From Orobanche coerulescens (lineage: Eukaryota; Streptophyta; Magnoliopsida; Lamiales; Orobanchaceae), in NCBI GenBank assembly GCA_033398695.1, contig CM065803.1:43639501-43703500 (forward strand): a DNA stretch of 64,000 nucleotides, given 5' to 3'. Positions 10,795 to 21,598 of this stretch are shown here, in pieces. Both the position numbers and the translations under genes were made by a program. The number at the start of each line of letters is the position of its first letter. The stretch's first letter is position 1. The notes under the pieces are model-generated. The model made no database searches. It was not told the origin of the DNA and saw only the letters and a list, made by a program, of their open reading frames with translations.

Positions 10795-11302
10795 GATGAA
10801 GCTAGCATTCTATGCCGGGGCAATGAACTCTCGTGTCCGCGAGTTTCTAGTCAAGACTTGGGAAAACGATTCCGACATTTCGGTCCACCAATCGCGCCTC
10901 GAAACGCCATACTCAGAGGCCCTCTTGGGGAGCAAATTCTGCATTCATGTCAAGGGGTTCGAAGTCAACACGGCTAGGATTGGAGATTCTCTGTACTATG
11001 GCTGTGTCCCTGTTATTTTAGCAGATCACTATGATCTCCCGTACGCTGATATCATGAACTGGAATAGCTTCTCGGTCATTCTGTCGACTATGGATATCCC
11101 GATGATGAAGAAAATACTTCAAGAAATCGGCCCTAGTGAATATTTGAGGCTACAACGGAATGTAATGAGAGTGCAGAAGCATTTTCAGTGGCATAATGTG
11201 CCTGTTGACTATGATGCGTTTCACATGGTTATGTATGAGTTATGGCTCAGGAGAAGCCATGTTAGAATATTCTCATTTGATTCATTTTCATTATTTGGAT
11301 AG
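10795..11302 (+). CDS. Exostosin-family (GT47) glycosyltransferase, C-terminal catalytic exon
   Basis: Last exon of the gene that begins at or before 723. The acceptor is CTTGCAG|G at 10794/10795. The first base completes an Arg codon split by the intron, then ATG AAG follows in frame. Conserved segments in order: LAFYAGAMNSRVREFL, LLGSKFCIHVKGFEVNTARI, LYYGCVPVILADHYDLPYAD, WNSFSVIL, HFQWHNVPVDYDAFHMVMYE and LWLRRS. These form the nucleotide-sugar binding half of the exostosin fold. The stop lies at 11300-11302. Compared with the family, the tail is about a dozen residues longer than the usual end just after LWLRRSxVR. No internal stop is present, so the gene is plausibly functional despite the 9.5 kb intron. 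The acceptor substrate is unknown. Confidence 0.87.
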
Positions 11303-11345
11303 GATTTGGACTTCGTCTGAAACTTGATGTACAGTTTTAAAATAT

Positions 11346-11612
11346 CTTTTTTTTTTTTTTATGTCGTGGGAATCCACAGCCACTATTCTTTGAGTGCGCA
11401 CTGGATAAACTCTCGGGCTGAACATAATAGTCTGCAAACTAAGCCAACGTCTTTACTCCACTAGGCAAGCCTTGTGTGATACGTTCAACCGAAAAAGTAT
11501 TTCCATGAGATTAGAACTCGTGAACTTCAATCTCACGCTTACCTACTTCACCCACTCGCTACCCTTGCAGGTCACCGTCTCATACGCTAGTAGATGGTAG
11601 ATACGTTAACTG
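11346..11612 (-). mobile_element. Possible SINE or dispersed repeat, antisense
   Basis: A T-run at 11346-11360 (A-tail on the minus strand) is followed by a block that on the minus strand contains a weak B-box-like GAGTTCTAATCTC. No target duplication was found. It lies just after the exostosin stop and may form part of its 3' UTR. Confidence 0.35.
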
Positions 11613-11878
11613 CCCATTTTGGGGTACCTAAATAAAAAGGAAGTGCATTTATCTTGTCAGTTATCCTTTCGTTTTATTTAAAAAGTCAATTTTTATTAAA
11701 ATAATTAAAATTAAAAAATTGAGTACAATTCTCCTAAATCATCTGTTTTCACTTATTTTGTATTTTTTTACAATCAGCTAATATTGTAATTTATATATAA
11801 CAAAATGAGACTGTATAGGTTTTGAATCTCTGAGAAAAAAATAGAACGTATGCATGGTTGAATTAACTGTAATACCCC
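11613..11878. other. AT-rich intergenic stretch
   Basis: No feature is seen between the exostosin 3' flank and the truncated copia element. Confidence 0.5.
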
Positions 11879-12554
11879 TCCTCAAGTTGGAGGGAGATGG
11901 CGTAAAGGACACACACCCAACTTGGATACAACCCGCTTGGATTGTTCGGCCCCAAGTGGTTTAGTAAAAATATCAGCTAACTGATCAACCGACTGTATAT
12001 GAGTTGGAAGAATGAGACCAGATAAAAACTGTTCACGAAATGTGAAACACTGAATTCTCAGAAATGTGAATGACAGCTTAGTTGTCGCGAAAGATCGATA
12101 TTGGACCTGTTTGGTGACATATAAGGTCATGAAGAAGATAATACAACCATTGAATTTCTGATGATAAATTGGCCATTGCTCGATACTCAGCCTCGACAGA
12201 GAAGCGAGCCACAGTGGCCTGCTTTTTAGAATTCCATGATAACGGGCTATTACCCAACATGGTCAAATAACCCGTTGTTGAACGTCTAATAGTGGGGCAA
12301 CCAACCCGGTCTGAATCGGTGAACCCTTTGAGTGTGAGTTCACTAGAAGAGGATAGAAGATCCCATAGTTGACTGTGCCATGGAGATAGCGAAGAACGCG
12401 AATAGCAGCATCCAAGTGAGATTGACAAGGAGCTGCATGAATTGACTTAAGGTGTTAACCGCATATGTTATGTCGGGGCGGGTCACTATGAGGTATAGTA
12501 ACCTGCCAATCAAACACCGATATGGACTGGGATGGGGTAGCTGGTGGTCATCAG
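11879..12554 (-). pseudogene. Truncated copia element: RT end and RNase H only
   Basis: On the minus strand, RLLYLIVTRPDITYAVNTLS (end of RT) is followed by RNase H motifs (FTDSDRVGCPTIRRSTTGY, WNSKKQATVARFSVEAEYRA) and the terminal QLADIFTKPLG, in three frames. A purine-rich tract on the minus strand (near 11879-11901) marks the expected PPT. No LTR is recognised to its left. Its 5' side is cut at 12554, where the S element's LTR remnant begins. The sequence differs from the intronic copia element, so this is a separate family. Confidence 0.85.
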
Positions 12555-12594
12555 ACACTTTGCAAGCTGTATTCTGTATACTTAGTGGCCAACA
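12555..12594 (+). repeat. 40 bp remnant of the S 5' LTR
   Basis: ACACTTTGCAAGCTGTATTC and the next 20 bases match 52365-52404 with about three differences. Everything upstream in the LTR is missing and the truncated antisense copia abuts it. Confidence 0.88.
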
Positions 12595-12610
12595 AGTGGT
12601 ATCGGAGTGG
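12595..12610 (+). promoter_or_regulatory. Primer binding site of element S
   Basis: AGTGGTATCGGAGTGG directly after the LTR end, close to the initiator-tRNA-Met consensus. Confidence 0.8.
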
Positions 12611-12704
12611 TTGATTCAAAAAAGAATCAGTCGTATTTTTAACTGAATCAGATCCTTAAATCACTTATTTTTTAAAACAGTTTTTATCCTTCCTATATTC
12701 TCAT

Positions 12705-13056
12705 ATGGATACCTCTATGATCAATAAAGTTCCTAGGTTCTCTATTAACGAATTTGATGATTGGAGAATTAGGATGGAAGCTCATCTTGCAGCCATGCAT
12801 GAAGAGATAATTTTTGTCATCCAAGATGGCCCCATCAAGATAATGAAGGTAAATCCTACCACGGGGATAGAAGGACAACCTCATACCGAGATGCTAGAGA
12901 AAGAGCGCGAACAATAGACCACAAATGATCGAAAACACGCCAACCTAGACAATGTTGGTAAGAACGCCCTATTTGTCACCCTTGACAAAGGCACGTTCTC
13001 GAAGGTAAAGATCTGTAAATCAGTCAAAGAAATCTGGGATAAACTCAAGTTGATAT
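12705..13056 (+). pseudogene. S gag, first part (interrupted by element A)
   Basis: ATG at 12705 opens a copia Gag (FDDWRIRMEAHLAAM, typical N-terminal 'W..R...L' helix). A TAG at 12915-12917 interrupts it (probably CAG changed to TAG) and the frame then continues (NALFVTLDKGTFSKV, KEIWDKLKLI) up to the GATAT target site at 13052-13056. The frame resumes in phase after A at 19643, which shows that A inserted into an already formed gag gene. Confidence 0.88.
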
Positions 13057-13429
13057 TGTAATACCCGTAATTTCGATTTCTGGTAATTTCTTTTTTTCGG
13101 CAGAAGTCCGTTTTGATGACTCTCCCATGACCGTTTCGTCATTTCGAGAATGATTAATTCTGCACTTTTTGTCATCCGAGTTCGTTTCGGTGTCGTTCTG
13201 TTGATTTCCGTGTTCTTTAGCGACTTTTCCACGCACGAGTTCGACTTTGTTAGATCACCATTAAATTTTGGAAACTCCAAAATTTCTGAATCTTTGCAAT
13301 ATTATAAAGCAACGAGTTAGCTTTCCATTGGTTCAAACGGTGAGTCAATCGGAGTCCAGACGAGGGAGTTATGGTCGAAATAGCTAAGTCACTCTCATTT
13401 TCCAGATTCGGCCAAAACCGTCTGTACCC

Positions 13430-13550
13430 TGTGCCGCGGCACACTTCGGCTGAGCCGCGGCACACTGCCGAGCCCTGGGAGCAAATTTTGGGCCTGTGCC
13501 GCGGCACACTTCTATTGAGCCGCGGCACACATGACAGTTAACCCTATATC
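13430..13550 (+). promoter_or_regulatory. Paired 14 bp palindromes and TATA-like box in the A LTR
   Basis: TGTGCCGCGGCACA (a perfect palindrome) at 13430 and 13495, and TGAGCCGCGGCACA at 13451 and 13516. Each pair is spaced exactly 21 bp start to start, with 44 bp between pairs. CTATATC at 13544-13550 follows. The 3' LTR has the same array at 17997, 18018, 18062 and 18083. Confidence 0.85.
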
Positions 13551-13743
13551 TGCGTTTTCTTGAGCGGATCACCTCATTTTTCCCCATTTCTTCACTTGGG
13601 CACGAGAGAGGAGGCTTGAGAGGAAGAAGTTTCTTCACCTATCACTTGAGTGTGTGATTTCTCTTCATCTCTTTTCGATTGTGAAGCTCGGATCATCAAT
13701 CTATCGCGTACTCTTCGAATCATAGTGCTTGGGTCTTCAAGAG

Positions 13744-14701
13744 GTAATTTCTTCAACATCTTGGATTTCGATTTTGTATTGGGTAATGATGTTTTGGATG
13801 TTAAAATCATGGGGTATGAAGTGATATACGCATGATTATGGACATGTTTGAGTATTCATCGGATTATTGAAAGATTATTCAAGAACACTTTGAATTTGGT
13901 GTTGGAAATTGGGGATTTTGTTTGACTTCATCCTTTTAATCCGTAGTAATTTAGATTAGTGATGGATTGATGATTATTTAGGTGTATTCTATCATTTCCA
14001 TCGTTATTCCACGGTTGGATTGTATTGATTCGTCGTTTTGGTTGAGTTATTAGTCGACGCCTTGAAAGTATCCGACAAAAGGTCTAAGAGGGGGGTTTGT
14101 GCGTTGTACGATTATTATTCATCGTACGATTGTTGATTTATCATTGATATGACTTAGGGACGAAATCCTTGTGAAGAACTCAAGTCGTAACCCTTCCGTT
14201 CGTTGTCTTCTTCGTGGTTCAAGCTTCCCGGTCGAACCGTGTTCTTCGGGATTTTCGGTAACGTTTATTAAGGCAAGTATACATTTATGATTGTACGTTC
14301 TCGACTTTGAAAGTATGAAATATTGATGGTATGATTATTTATATCCACTCTGGGGCGGGCCGACGGGTCCCCTGAGGGTTTCGTAGCCTCTGGTGCGATT
14401 CCACGGTTGATATGAACGAACCGTTTCTACGGCATTCATATGAAATATTGTTGGCATGTAATGAACGAACCATTTTGACGGCATTCCTACATGTAATGGC
14501 GTATGATATGAACGAACCGTTTCTACGGCATTCACATACGTCTTGAGATTTTAGTTATTCCGGAATACTAGTCTTGAATTGATGAATTGACGGTTACATT
14601 TACTTTATTGTCGAGGAGTATTGTGTTTCATACTGTTATACTTGCACTAGCTATTCGACGGCTAACCCCTTTATGGGGGAAATACGTTTCATGTATTTCA
14701 G
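13744..14701 (+). other. Putative 958 bp leader intron in the A LTR
   Basis: Donor AAGAG|GTAATTTC at 13743/13744. Branch-like CTAAC at 14662-14666 lies between two small hairpins. Acceptor GTATTTCAG ends at 14701. The 3' LTR copy (18311-19268) is also 958 bp. Equivalent sites occur in elements C and G. Not tested by RNA data. Confidence 0.5.
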
Positions 14702-15319
14702 GTTCCAGGAGAGCGGACAGGTGGGTACCGGGTCGGCATGAAGATGATGGGCAAGTGTGATACTGTGTCTTGTCTCCGATTATTTTCTTGGATTCCTCCA
14801 TTCAGTGTTGTTGTACTAGAATGGATTTTTAAATACTCGAGTATTGTATTTCAGTTTCCTTGATGTTCCGGCCTGTGTTGCCGAGGTATTGATTTGTGCA
14901 GTGATGTATATGGTTTCATTGGTTATGGTTTTGAATACCATTTGTATCGTCTTTCTTTCCTTTATATGTAGACCTTCTCGGTCAAGTTTATAGTTCCGCG
15001 TATGTTTAGCCTTGTGGGTCCCACGGCGGGGCTTACGGCGCTGTAATATACCCTGAGTATTTTTGAAATGGATTTTGGTATTTTGCCAACTGAATTTTAT
15101 TTTGTAAAACCGATTCCCTAAACTGAGTTTTTGGCATTTTGGCCTTGATCGTTTTGACGGTATTTGGAAAATGATTTTTTTTTAGTATTTGAAAAATATT
15201 ACCGTCATCGGTCTTCTTGGCATTTTTGAAATGACGTGGAAAATTGTGCTTAGCCTGGTAAATCCTTGTGAGAAGGGTTTACGGCGTGTAATATTCCCAG
15301 GAGGATCCTGGGTATTACA

Positions 15320-17621
15320 ATCTTGGTATCATGTGATAATGTTATACGAGATTTATTGGAATTGTAATAAGAGATTTCGGATGTTGATATGATTATTGAG
15401 ATTTTCTTCATATGATGATAACGGTATTGTTGCGATTCTTAAGGTTGTATAAAGGGCATGATGAAGGAAATGGTAACATGGAGATATATACCTCGGATAT
15501 GTTGTTCTGAACGTGATTTCAGATATTTCATGTTCTTGAAGAACTCTTGAATTATCCGAGGTGATGAAAATTTTTAAGAAGTGTTGATGTTTTGAAAATG
15601 AATATGGAACATTTATATCTAGAGCTAAATTATGTGTGTGAAATAATATTCGTATAGGAATACGAATGTGATTATGAGTTTGATGAGACTATTATTCATC
15701 CCTGAATTTGGAAGCCTATACGTATGGAACAAATATTCAAGTCATTGGATTGTTGGATAACCTTTTTAATATGATTATCTATTGTTTTGAACCAGTCGGA
15801 TGATTCGAATTGAAGACGGTCATAAGTAAATTTTAACGATGGATCTACGAGAGGGGAACCTTGTCAATTCGTATTTAAGAATTGAGTTGGAACATTTAGA
15901 CCCTTATTATTGGTCCGAATTGGTTGCTGATATGATCATCGGATTTCGGCTCGTATTGTGGACATGGATTCGTGAGGTGCAGGTTGGACGATTGGATTGT
16001 GTTTAATCGAGATATTGTGGGCCCGATGAGTTTGTGGCCTAGTTGTATTGATATTGATCGTCATCGAACTGTGATTATTAAGCCTTCGTTTCTGGTAAGA
16101 TATGATGTTTGATCGTGGATTATGGTACATTGAGTTGCGGTTGATGTTGAAGAGTTCGTAGATTAGCTTGGTCGGAATTGAGGAACCCGTAGACGAAAGC
16201 AACTGAATTGGTAACAGTTCGTGGCATTGATGTCGAGGCAAGTTTTATACTTGTACGGGTCAACGAGATTAATGTTATCATGTAGGTGTACGAATGCGTG
16301 TATCATATCGATACTTGGCCTCTTTATGATTATGTTGATATTCAGGAATTGTTTGATGCAATACCCTTCGGCAATTATGCTAAATATTATTGTTATTCGT
16401 TAACGGCCGGTTTAAGGCATTGAGATTCTTTTTGACATTGATGTTGGCGATAGCCGGTTCGCGGTATCGATGTATCGATTACTATTGTTCACGATTAATG
16501 TCGTTCTGAGGCATCGTTGAATCTTTATTATCGAATTGGAACTGTTGCTATGATGTTGCGTTAGCCGACTAAAGGCGTTTGATATATTCTTTTATCATCT
16601 CCATTTCGGTGGTCGGTTTAAGGCGCCGGGACATCTATTCTATCGTATAATTGTTATCGATTGATTGTCCTGAAGGTAATCGAGGTATTGAATTGGGACT
16701 GTCGAGGATAGTTCCCATCCGTTGAATTATTATTGCCGTGTTGGCCGACTCAAGGCAGCACACTATTATTCTTGTGAACTCGGTAATTTTGGAATCGTTG
16801 AGGGTTGGGGATTTCCCGGACCGTTGTGTTGTGATCATTGCTTGTGTTAATCGGTCCTTCGGGATTTTGATTCCAGGATGGTTGGTTTGGACATTGTTGG
16901 TCGTGTCGGTCTTTCATTATTCGTGCGTCATCGTTCACTTGGTGAGTCGCATGATTCATATTGGATATGTTATCCTTTGAGTTTCGTTGTCATGTTGTAT
17001 CGTGGCATATCGGGAATCATGTCTGCGTGCCGATTGGTTATGTGTAGGATTTTTAGCCCGGCACACGATGGTCATGCGTGGATGTTTCCGCATTGGACCG
17101 TGCACACGAGGCATAGTTCGTGAGGCTAATTAGGTACATTGTCACACGTATATTCTGGATTCCGTATACGGGGTGGACATGTGCACGGACACATTTCCGG
17201 ATCGGACGTATTGTGATGTTCCCTCTTGAGCTTTATTGTTTGGTCGTTCGTAGTCCATGTTGTATTGGATATGTCCGACGATTTGCGACTGGTTGTTCAT
17301 ACGCCGAGGGGTATGTCAAATGATCGAGTTTGTTTCTTTGATATACGTATCGTGATGATTCTGACTTTGGGCATTCGGTTTTGAGCCATTGTGATGTATT
17401 GGTATTTCCGTTGGAGCCTTTGGGCATTGTGATTCGTATTTATTTCGACGTTGGTTTGGTTTACCTTCGGGTAATGTATTGTTGTGTTCTATACTGACGA
17501 TTCGCCGTTTGGGCGTAAGTTTTCGGTCCCTGTGTATCTCATTGAGTTTTTCCTGGCGGGATAATTCTTCTCCCTACTTGTTTTAAGTTTCGGGACGAAA
17601 CTTCTTTTAAGAAGGGTAGAA
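15320..17621 (+). other. Non-coding interior of element A
   Basis: 2.3 kb with only short frames and no recognisable Gag, protease, RT or integrase motif. Its end (about 17500-17621) matches the end of element C's interior: GGGCGTAAGTT, then CCTGGCGGGATA, then TTTCGGGACGAAACTTCTTT and the purine-rich GAAGGGTAGA abutting the LTR (PPT). Confidence 0.75.
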
Positions 17622-19642
17622 TGTAATACCCGTAATTTCGATTTCCGGTAATTTCTTTTTTTTTCGGCGGAAGTCCGTTTTGATGACTCACCCATGACCG
17701 TTTCGTCATTTCGAGAATGATTAATTCTGCACTTTTTGTCATCCGAGTTCGTTTCGGTGTCGTTCTGTTGAATTCCGTGTTCTTTAGCGACTTTTCCACG
17801 CACGAGTTCGACTTTGTTAGATCACCATTAAATTTTGGAAACTCCAAAATTTCTGAATCTTTGCAATATTATAAAGCAACGAGTTAGCTTTCCATTGGTT
17901 CAAACGGTGAGTCAATCGGAGTCCAGACGAGGGAGTTATGGTCGAAATAGCTAAGTCACTCTCATTTTCCAGATTCGGCCAAAACCGTCTGTACCCTGTG
18001 CCGCGGCACACTTCGGCTGAGCCGCGGCACAATGCCGAGCCCTGGGAGCAAATTTTGGGCCTGTGCCGCGGCACACTTCTACTGAGCCGCGGCACACATG
18101 ACAGTTAACCCTATATCTGCATTTTTTTGAGCGGATCACCTCATTTTTCCCCATTTCTTCACTTGGGCACGAGAGAGGAGGCTTTAGAGGAAGAAGTTTC
18201 TTCACCTATCACTTGAGTGTGTGATTTCTCTTCATCTCTTTTCGATTGTGAAGCTCGGATCATCAATCTATCGCGTACTCTTCGAATCATAGTGCTTGGG
18301 TCTTCAAGAGGTAATTTCTTCAACATCTTGGATTTCGATTTTGTATTGGGTAATGATGTTTTGGATGTTAAAATCATGGGGTATGAAGTGATATACGCAT
18401 GATTCTGGACATGTTCGAGTATTCATCGGATTATTGAAAGATTATTCAAGAACACTTTGAATTTGGTGTTGGAAATTGGGGATTTTGTTTGACTTCATCC
18501 TTTTAATCCGTAGTAATTTAGATTAGTGATGGATTGATGATTATTTAGGTGTATTTTATAATTTCCATCGTTATTCCACGGTTGGATTGTATTGATTCGT
18601 CGTTTTGGTTGAGTTGTTAGTCGACGCCTTGAAAGTGTCCGACAAAAGGTCTAAGAGGGGGGTTTGTGCGTTGTACGATTATTATTTATCGTACGATTGT
18701 TGATTTATCATTGATATGACTTAGGGACGAAATCCTTGTGAAGAACTCAAGTCGGAACCCTTCCGTTCGTTGTCTTCTTCGTGGTTCAAGCTTCCCGGTC
18801 GAACCGTGTTCTTCGGGATTTTCGGTAACGTTTATTAAGGCAAGTATACATTTATGATTGTACATTCTCGACTTTGAAAGTATGAAATACTGATGGTATG
18901 ATTATTTCTAGCCACTCTGGGGTGGGCCGACGGGTCCCCTGAGGGTTTCGTAGCCTCTGGTGCGATTCCACGATTGATATGAACGAACCGTTTCTACGGC
19001 ATTCATATGAAATATTGTTGGCATGTAATGAACGAACCGTTTTGACGGCATTCCTACATGTAACGGCGTATGATATGAACGAACCGTTTCTACGGCATTC
19101 ACATACGTCTTGAGATTTTAGTTATTCCGGAATACTACTCTTGAATTGATGAATTGACGGTTACATTTACTTTATTGTCGAGGAGTATTGTGTTTCATAC
19201 TGTTATACTTGCACTAGCTATTCGACGGCTAACCCCTTTATGGGGGAAATACGTTTCATGTATTTCAGGTTCCAGGAGAGCGGACAGGTGGGTACCGGGT
19301 CGGCATGAAGATAATGGGCAAGTGTGATACTGTGTCTTGTCTCCGGTTATTTTCTTGGATTCCTCCATTCAGTGTTGTTGTACTGGAATGGATTTTTAAA
19401 TACTCGAGTATTGTATTTCAGTTTCCTTGATGTTCCGGCCTGTGTTTCCGAGGTATTGATTTGTGCAGTGATGTATATGGTTTCATTGGTTATGGTTTTG
19501 AATACCATTTGTATCGTCTCTCTTTCCTTTATATGTAGACCTTCTCGGTCAAGTTTATAGTTCCGCGTAATTTTAGCCTTGTGGGTCCCACGGCGGGGCT
19601 CACGGCGCTGTAATATACCCTGAATAACTTGGGGGTGTTACA
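17622..19642 (+). repeat. 3' LTR of element A
   Basis: 2,021 bp from TGTAATACCC to GGGGGTGTTACA, followed by TSD GATAT. It contains the same palindrome array (17997-18096) and putative intron (18311-19268) as the left copy. Confidence 0.93.
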
Positions 19643-21590
19643 GATATGTGGGGGAACTGAGCTCTCAAAAGAAAACAAAATTTCAAAACTAACTCAGCAA
19701 TTCGAATCCTTTGAAATGAAACCAACTGAAACACTTGATGAACTTGACCTCAGACTTACTGGTATTGTTGGTGAACTTGAAGTATTGGGCAAGATTTATA
19801 CCCAAAAGGAGAAGAATCTAAAAATTTTCAGATCTCTCCCTGCCCGATGGGACATTAAGACCACAGCTATGCGTATGTCATACAATCTTAATGAGATATC
19901 TACTTTTGATCTCTTCTCTGACCTCAAAGCTTTTGAGTATGATATTGACAGGAGAGAGAAAGCTGAAGAATCTCCCGCGAGGACTACAGCATTAGCCGCT
20001 GTATCCAACCGGAGACATAGCATGCCAAGCACATCAAAGTCTGCCCAAAAGAATGCTGACAGCGACGACGACATCCTGCCATAAGATGATATGGCGCTCC
20101 TCATGCATAAGTTCAAGAAGTTCATCAAGCAGTCGGGAAAGATTCTATACAGGCCCAAGCCTGTTCACAAGGTAAGTACCGAGTCTTCCTCTGGTGATGC
20201 TAACCTGTGTTATAATTGTAGGAAATCAGAACATTATGCAAATAAATGTCCTCATCCTAAAGTTCAAAGGTTGCCGGAAGCCGAGCAACAAGAGAAAGAT
20301 GAAAGAAGACGTGTTTGGAAAAACAAGCTCAAGGCCCTGATTGGCGAATCAGATGCCTCCTCCGCACCAAAAAAGTCCGAAGAATGTCTACAGGCAGTCA
20401 CTGACAGTGACTCGTCAGATGATGAATTCGAAGATAAAGCATATATGTGCTTTATGGCCAAAGACATACCGGAAGATGAAGATAGCGATGATGAGGTAAG
20501 CTCAACCTCAATTACTCCTGCAAATTCATCACATACTTTTGAAAATATGATGAATGGATTCAAAAACATTCAAAAAGCCCATGAGACATTGAAAAATGAA
20601 AATATACAGCTCCAAATTTCTAACCTAGAGCTAAGGGAAGAAAACAACTTGCTAAAAGTAAATTATGAAAAATATATCTATTGATTGTGAAAACAGCAAA
20701 GTAGATCACGAAAAACTTATGGAGAGCAATCATAAACTTGCTCACGAACTAAATGAGGCTAAATCTCACAGTGAAAGCAAGACAAGTGATTTGTTCTGCT
20801 CCAAGACAAAGTAAAAACTCTCGAAAAACGAGAAGGAGAACTTGAGACCATTTTGAAATCTTTCGAGAAATCATCTAAAAGGATGGAAAATTCTAAGCAC
20901 CGGGCAAAATGCTCACGATAAAAGTGGCTTAGGATACAACTCACACTCCAATAAAGGGAAAACTAGTATAGTGTTTGTCAGGAGTGTGGAACCCGTTCCT
21001 ATTCCGGAAGAAATCCCGAGTCCTGTGAAGGAACCTGTTGCACCGCGAACAGCAAAGATGCCATTCCGCCACCACAGTCATATTCCAGACAGTGGAATCC
21101 TTAGCCATTCACACCTGTAAGGCATACCCAATAGCATGCTCCTCGAGCATATCAACAATGCCAACAGCCGTTCAGAAAGAAGGCAGTATCCAAATATCAA
21201 AGTCCCGCACGGCAGTACTTCCAACAGTACAACACGCCTAGGTATTGGATATAGGAGCCTCGTTATCCATCGCGAAAGCAGGTCGCCGCGCAGTATCAAC
21301 AACATCTTTTGGAATTCAACAGGAGACCCAAAAGGCAAGCTGTTAGGCCGAAGAAAATGGCTCCACCTCCAAGACGGCATTCGTACTGGATTAATAATAA
21401 TAACCCTGAATTTTTCATGCAAAATGATTATCTGCCTACGTACCTGCCTCACGTAGATACCGCAAGAATGTACCTAAAGCATCCTACAGTAAACCCACTG
21501 CTGTCAGGAAAATCTGGGTACCTAAAGGCACTAACATCCATGGACCCAACAATCAAAGGGGACCTAAATCTACTTAATTCATTTGCATAT
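19643..21590 (+). pseudogene. S gag, second part, with zinc knuckle and coiled coil
   Basis: Gag resumes after the TSD (LTQQFESFEMKPTETLDEL, typical UBN2-type copia Gag core; RSLPARWDIKTTAMR). An in-frame TAA at 20082 precedes DDMALLMHKFKKFIKQSGK and a CX2CX4HX4C knuckle (CYNCRKSEHYANKC, near 20208). An acidic Ser/Asp-rich stretch and a coiled coil (ENIQLQISNLELREENNLL) follow. After 20684 the frame breaks several times, with recognisable pieces such as SGLGYNSHSNKGKT near 20930. This Gag is longer than in small copia elements, as is usual for SIRE. Confidence 0.85.
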
Positions 21591-21598
21591 AGGACATC

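Larger units (their letters stand above)
13057..15319 (+). repeat. 5' LTR of element A (3' portion anomalous)
   Basis: Positions 13057-15053 align with the 3' LTR (17622 onward) with few differences. After CCCTGAG near 15055 the two diverge: the left copy runs a further ~265 bp and ends GGTATTACA at 15319 followed by a PBS-like ATCTTGGTATCATG, whereas the right copy ends within 20 bp. It holds palindromes (13430-13529), a TATA-like box, a putative intron (13744-14701) and three ~55 bp repeats with GAACGAACCGTTT near 14410-14540. Confidence 0.85.
13057..19642 (+). mobile_element. Element A: non-coding gypsy-like LARD nested in S gag
   Basis: 6,586 bp bounded by TGTAATACCC and TGTTACA with TSD GATAT at 13052-13056 and 19643-19647. 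LTRs of about 2.0-2.26 kb surround a 2.3 kb interior with no gag or pol. LTR starts and the 3' internal end (TTTCGGGACGAAACTTCTTT) match elements C and G, so A is a large non-autonomous derivative of a Tekay-like chromovirus family and must have moved with borrowed proteins. Confidence 0.92.

Noticed and set aside
13250..13528. Open frames conserved between 13.2-13.8 kb and 17.8-18.4 kb
   Set aside because: They are conserved only because both are LTRs of element A; frames run through palindromes and intron sites.
15936..17427. Several 60-100 codon frames in the interior of element A
   Set aside because: Both strands give similar chance frames and no Gag or Pol motif is present; consistent with a non-coding LARD.
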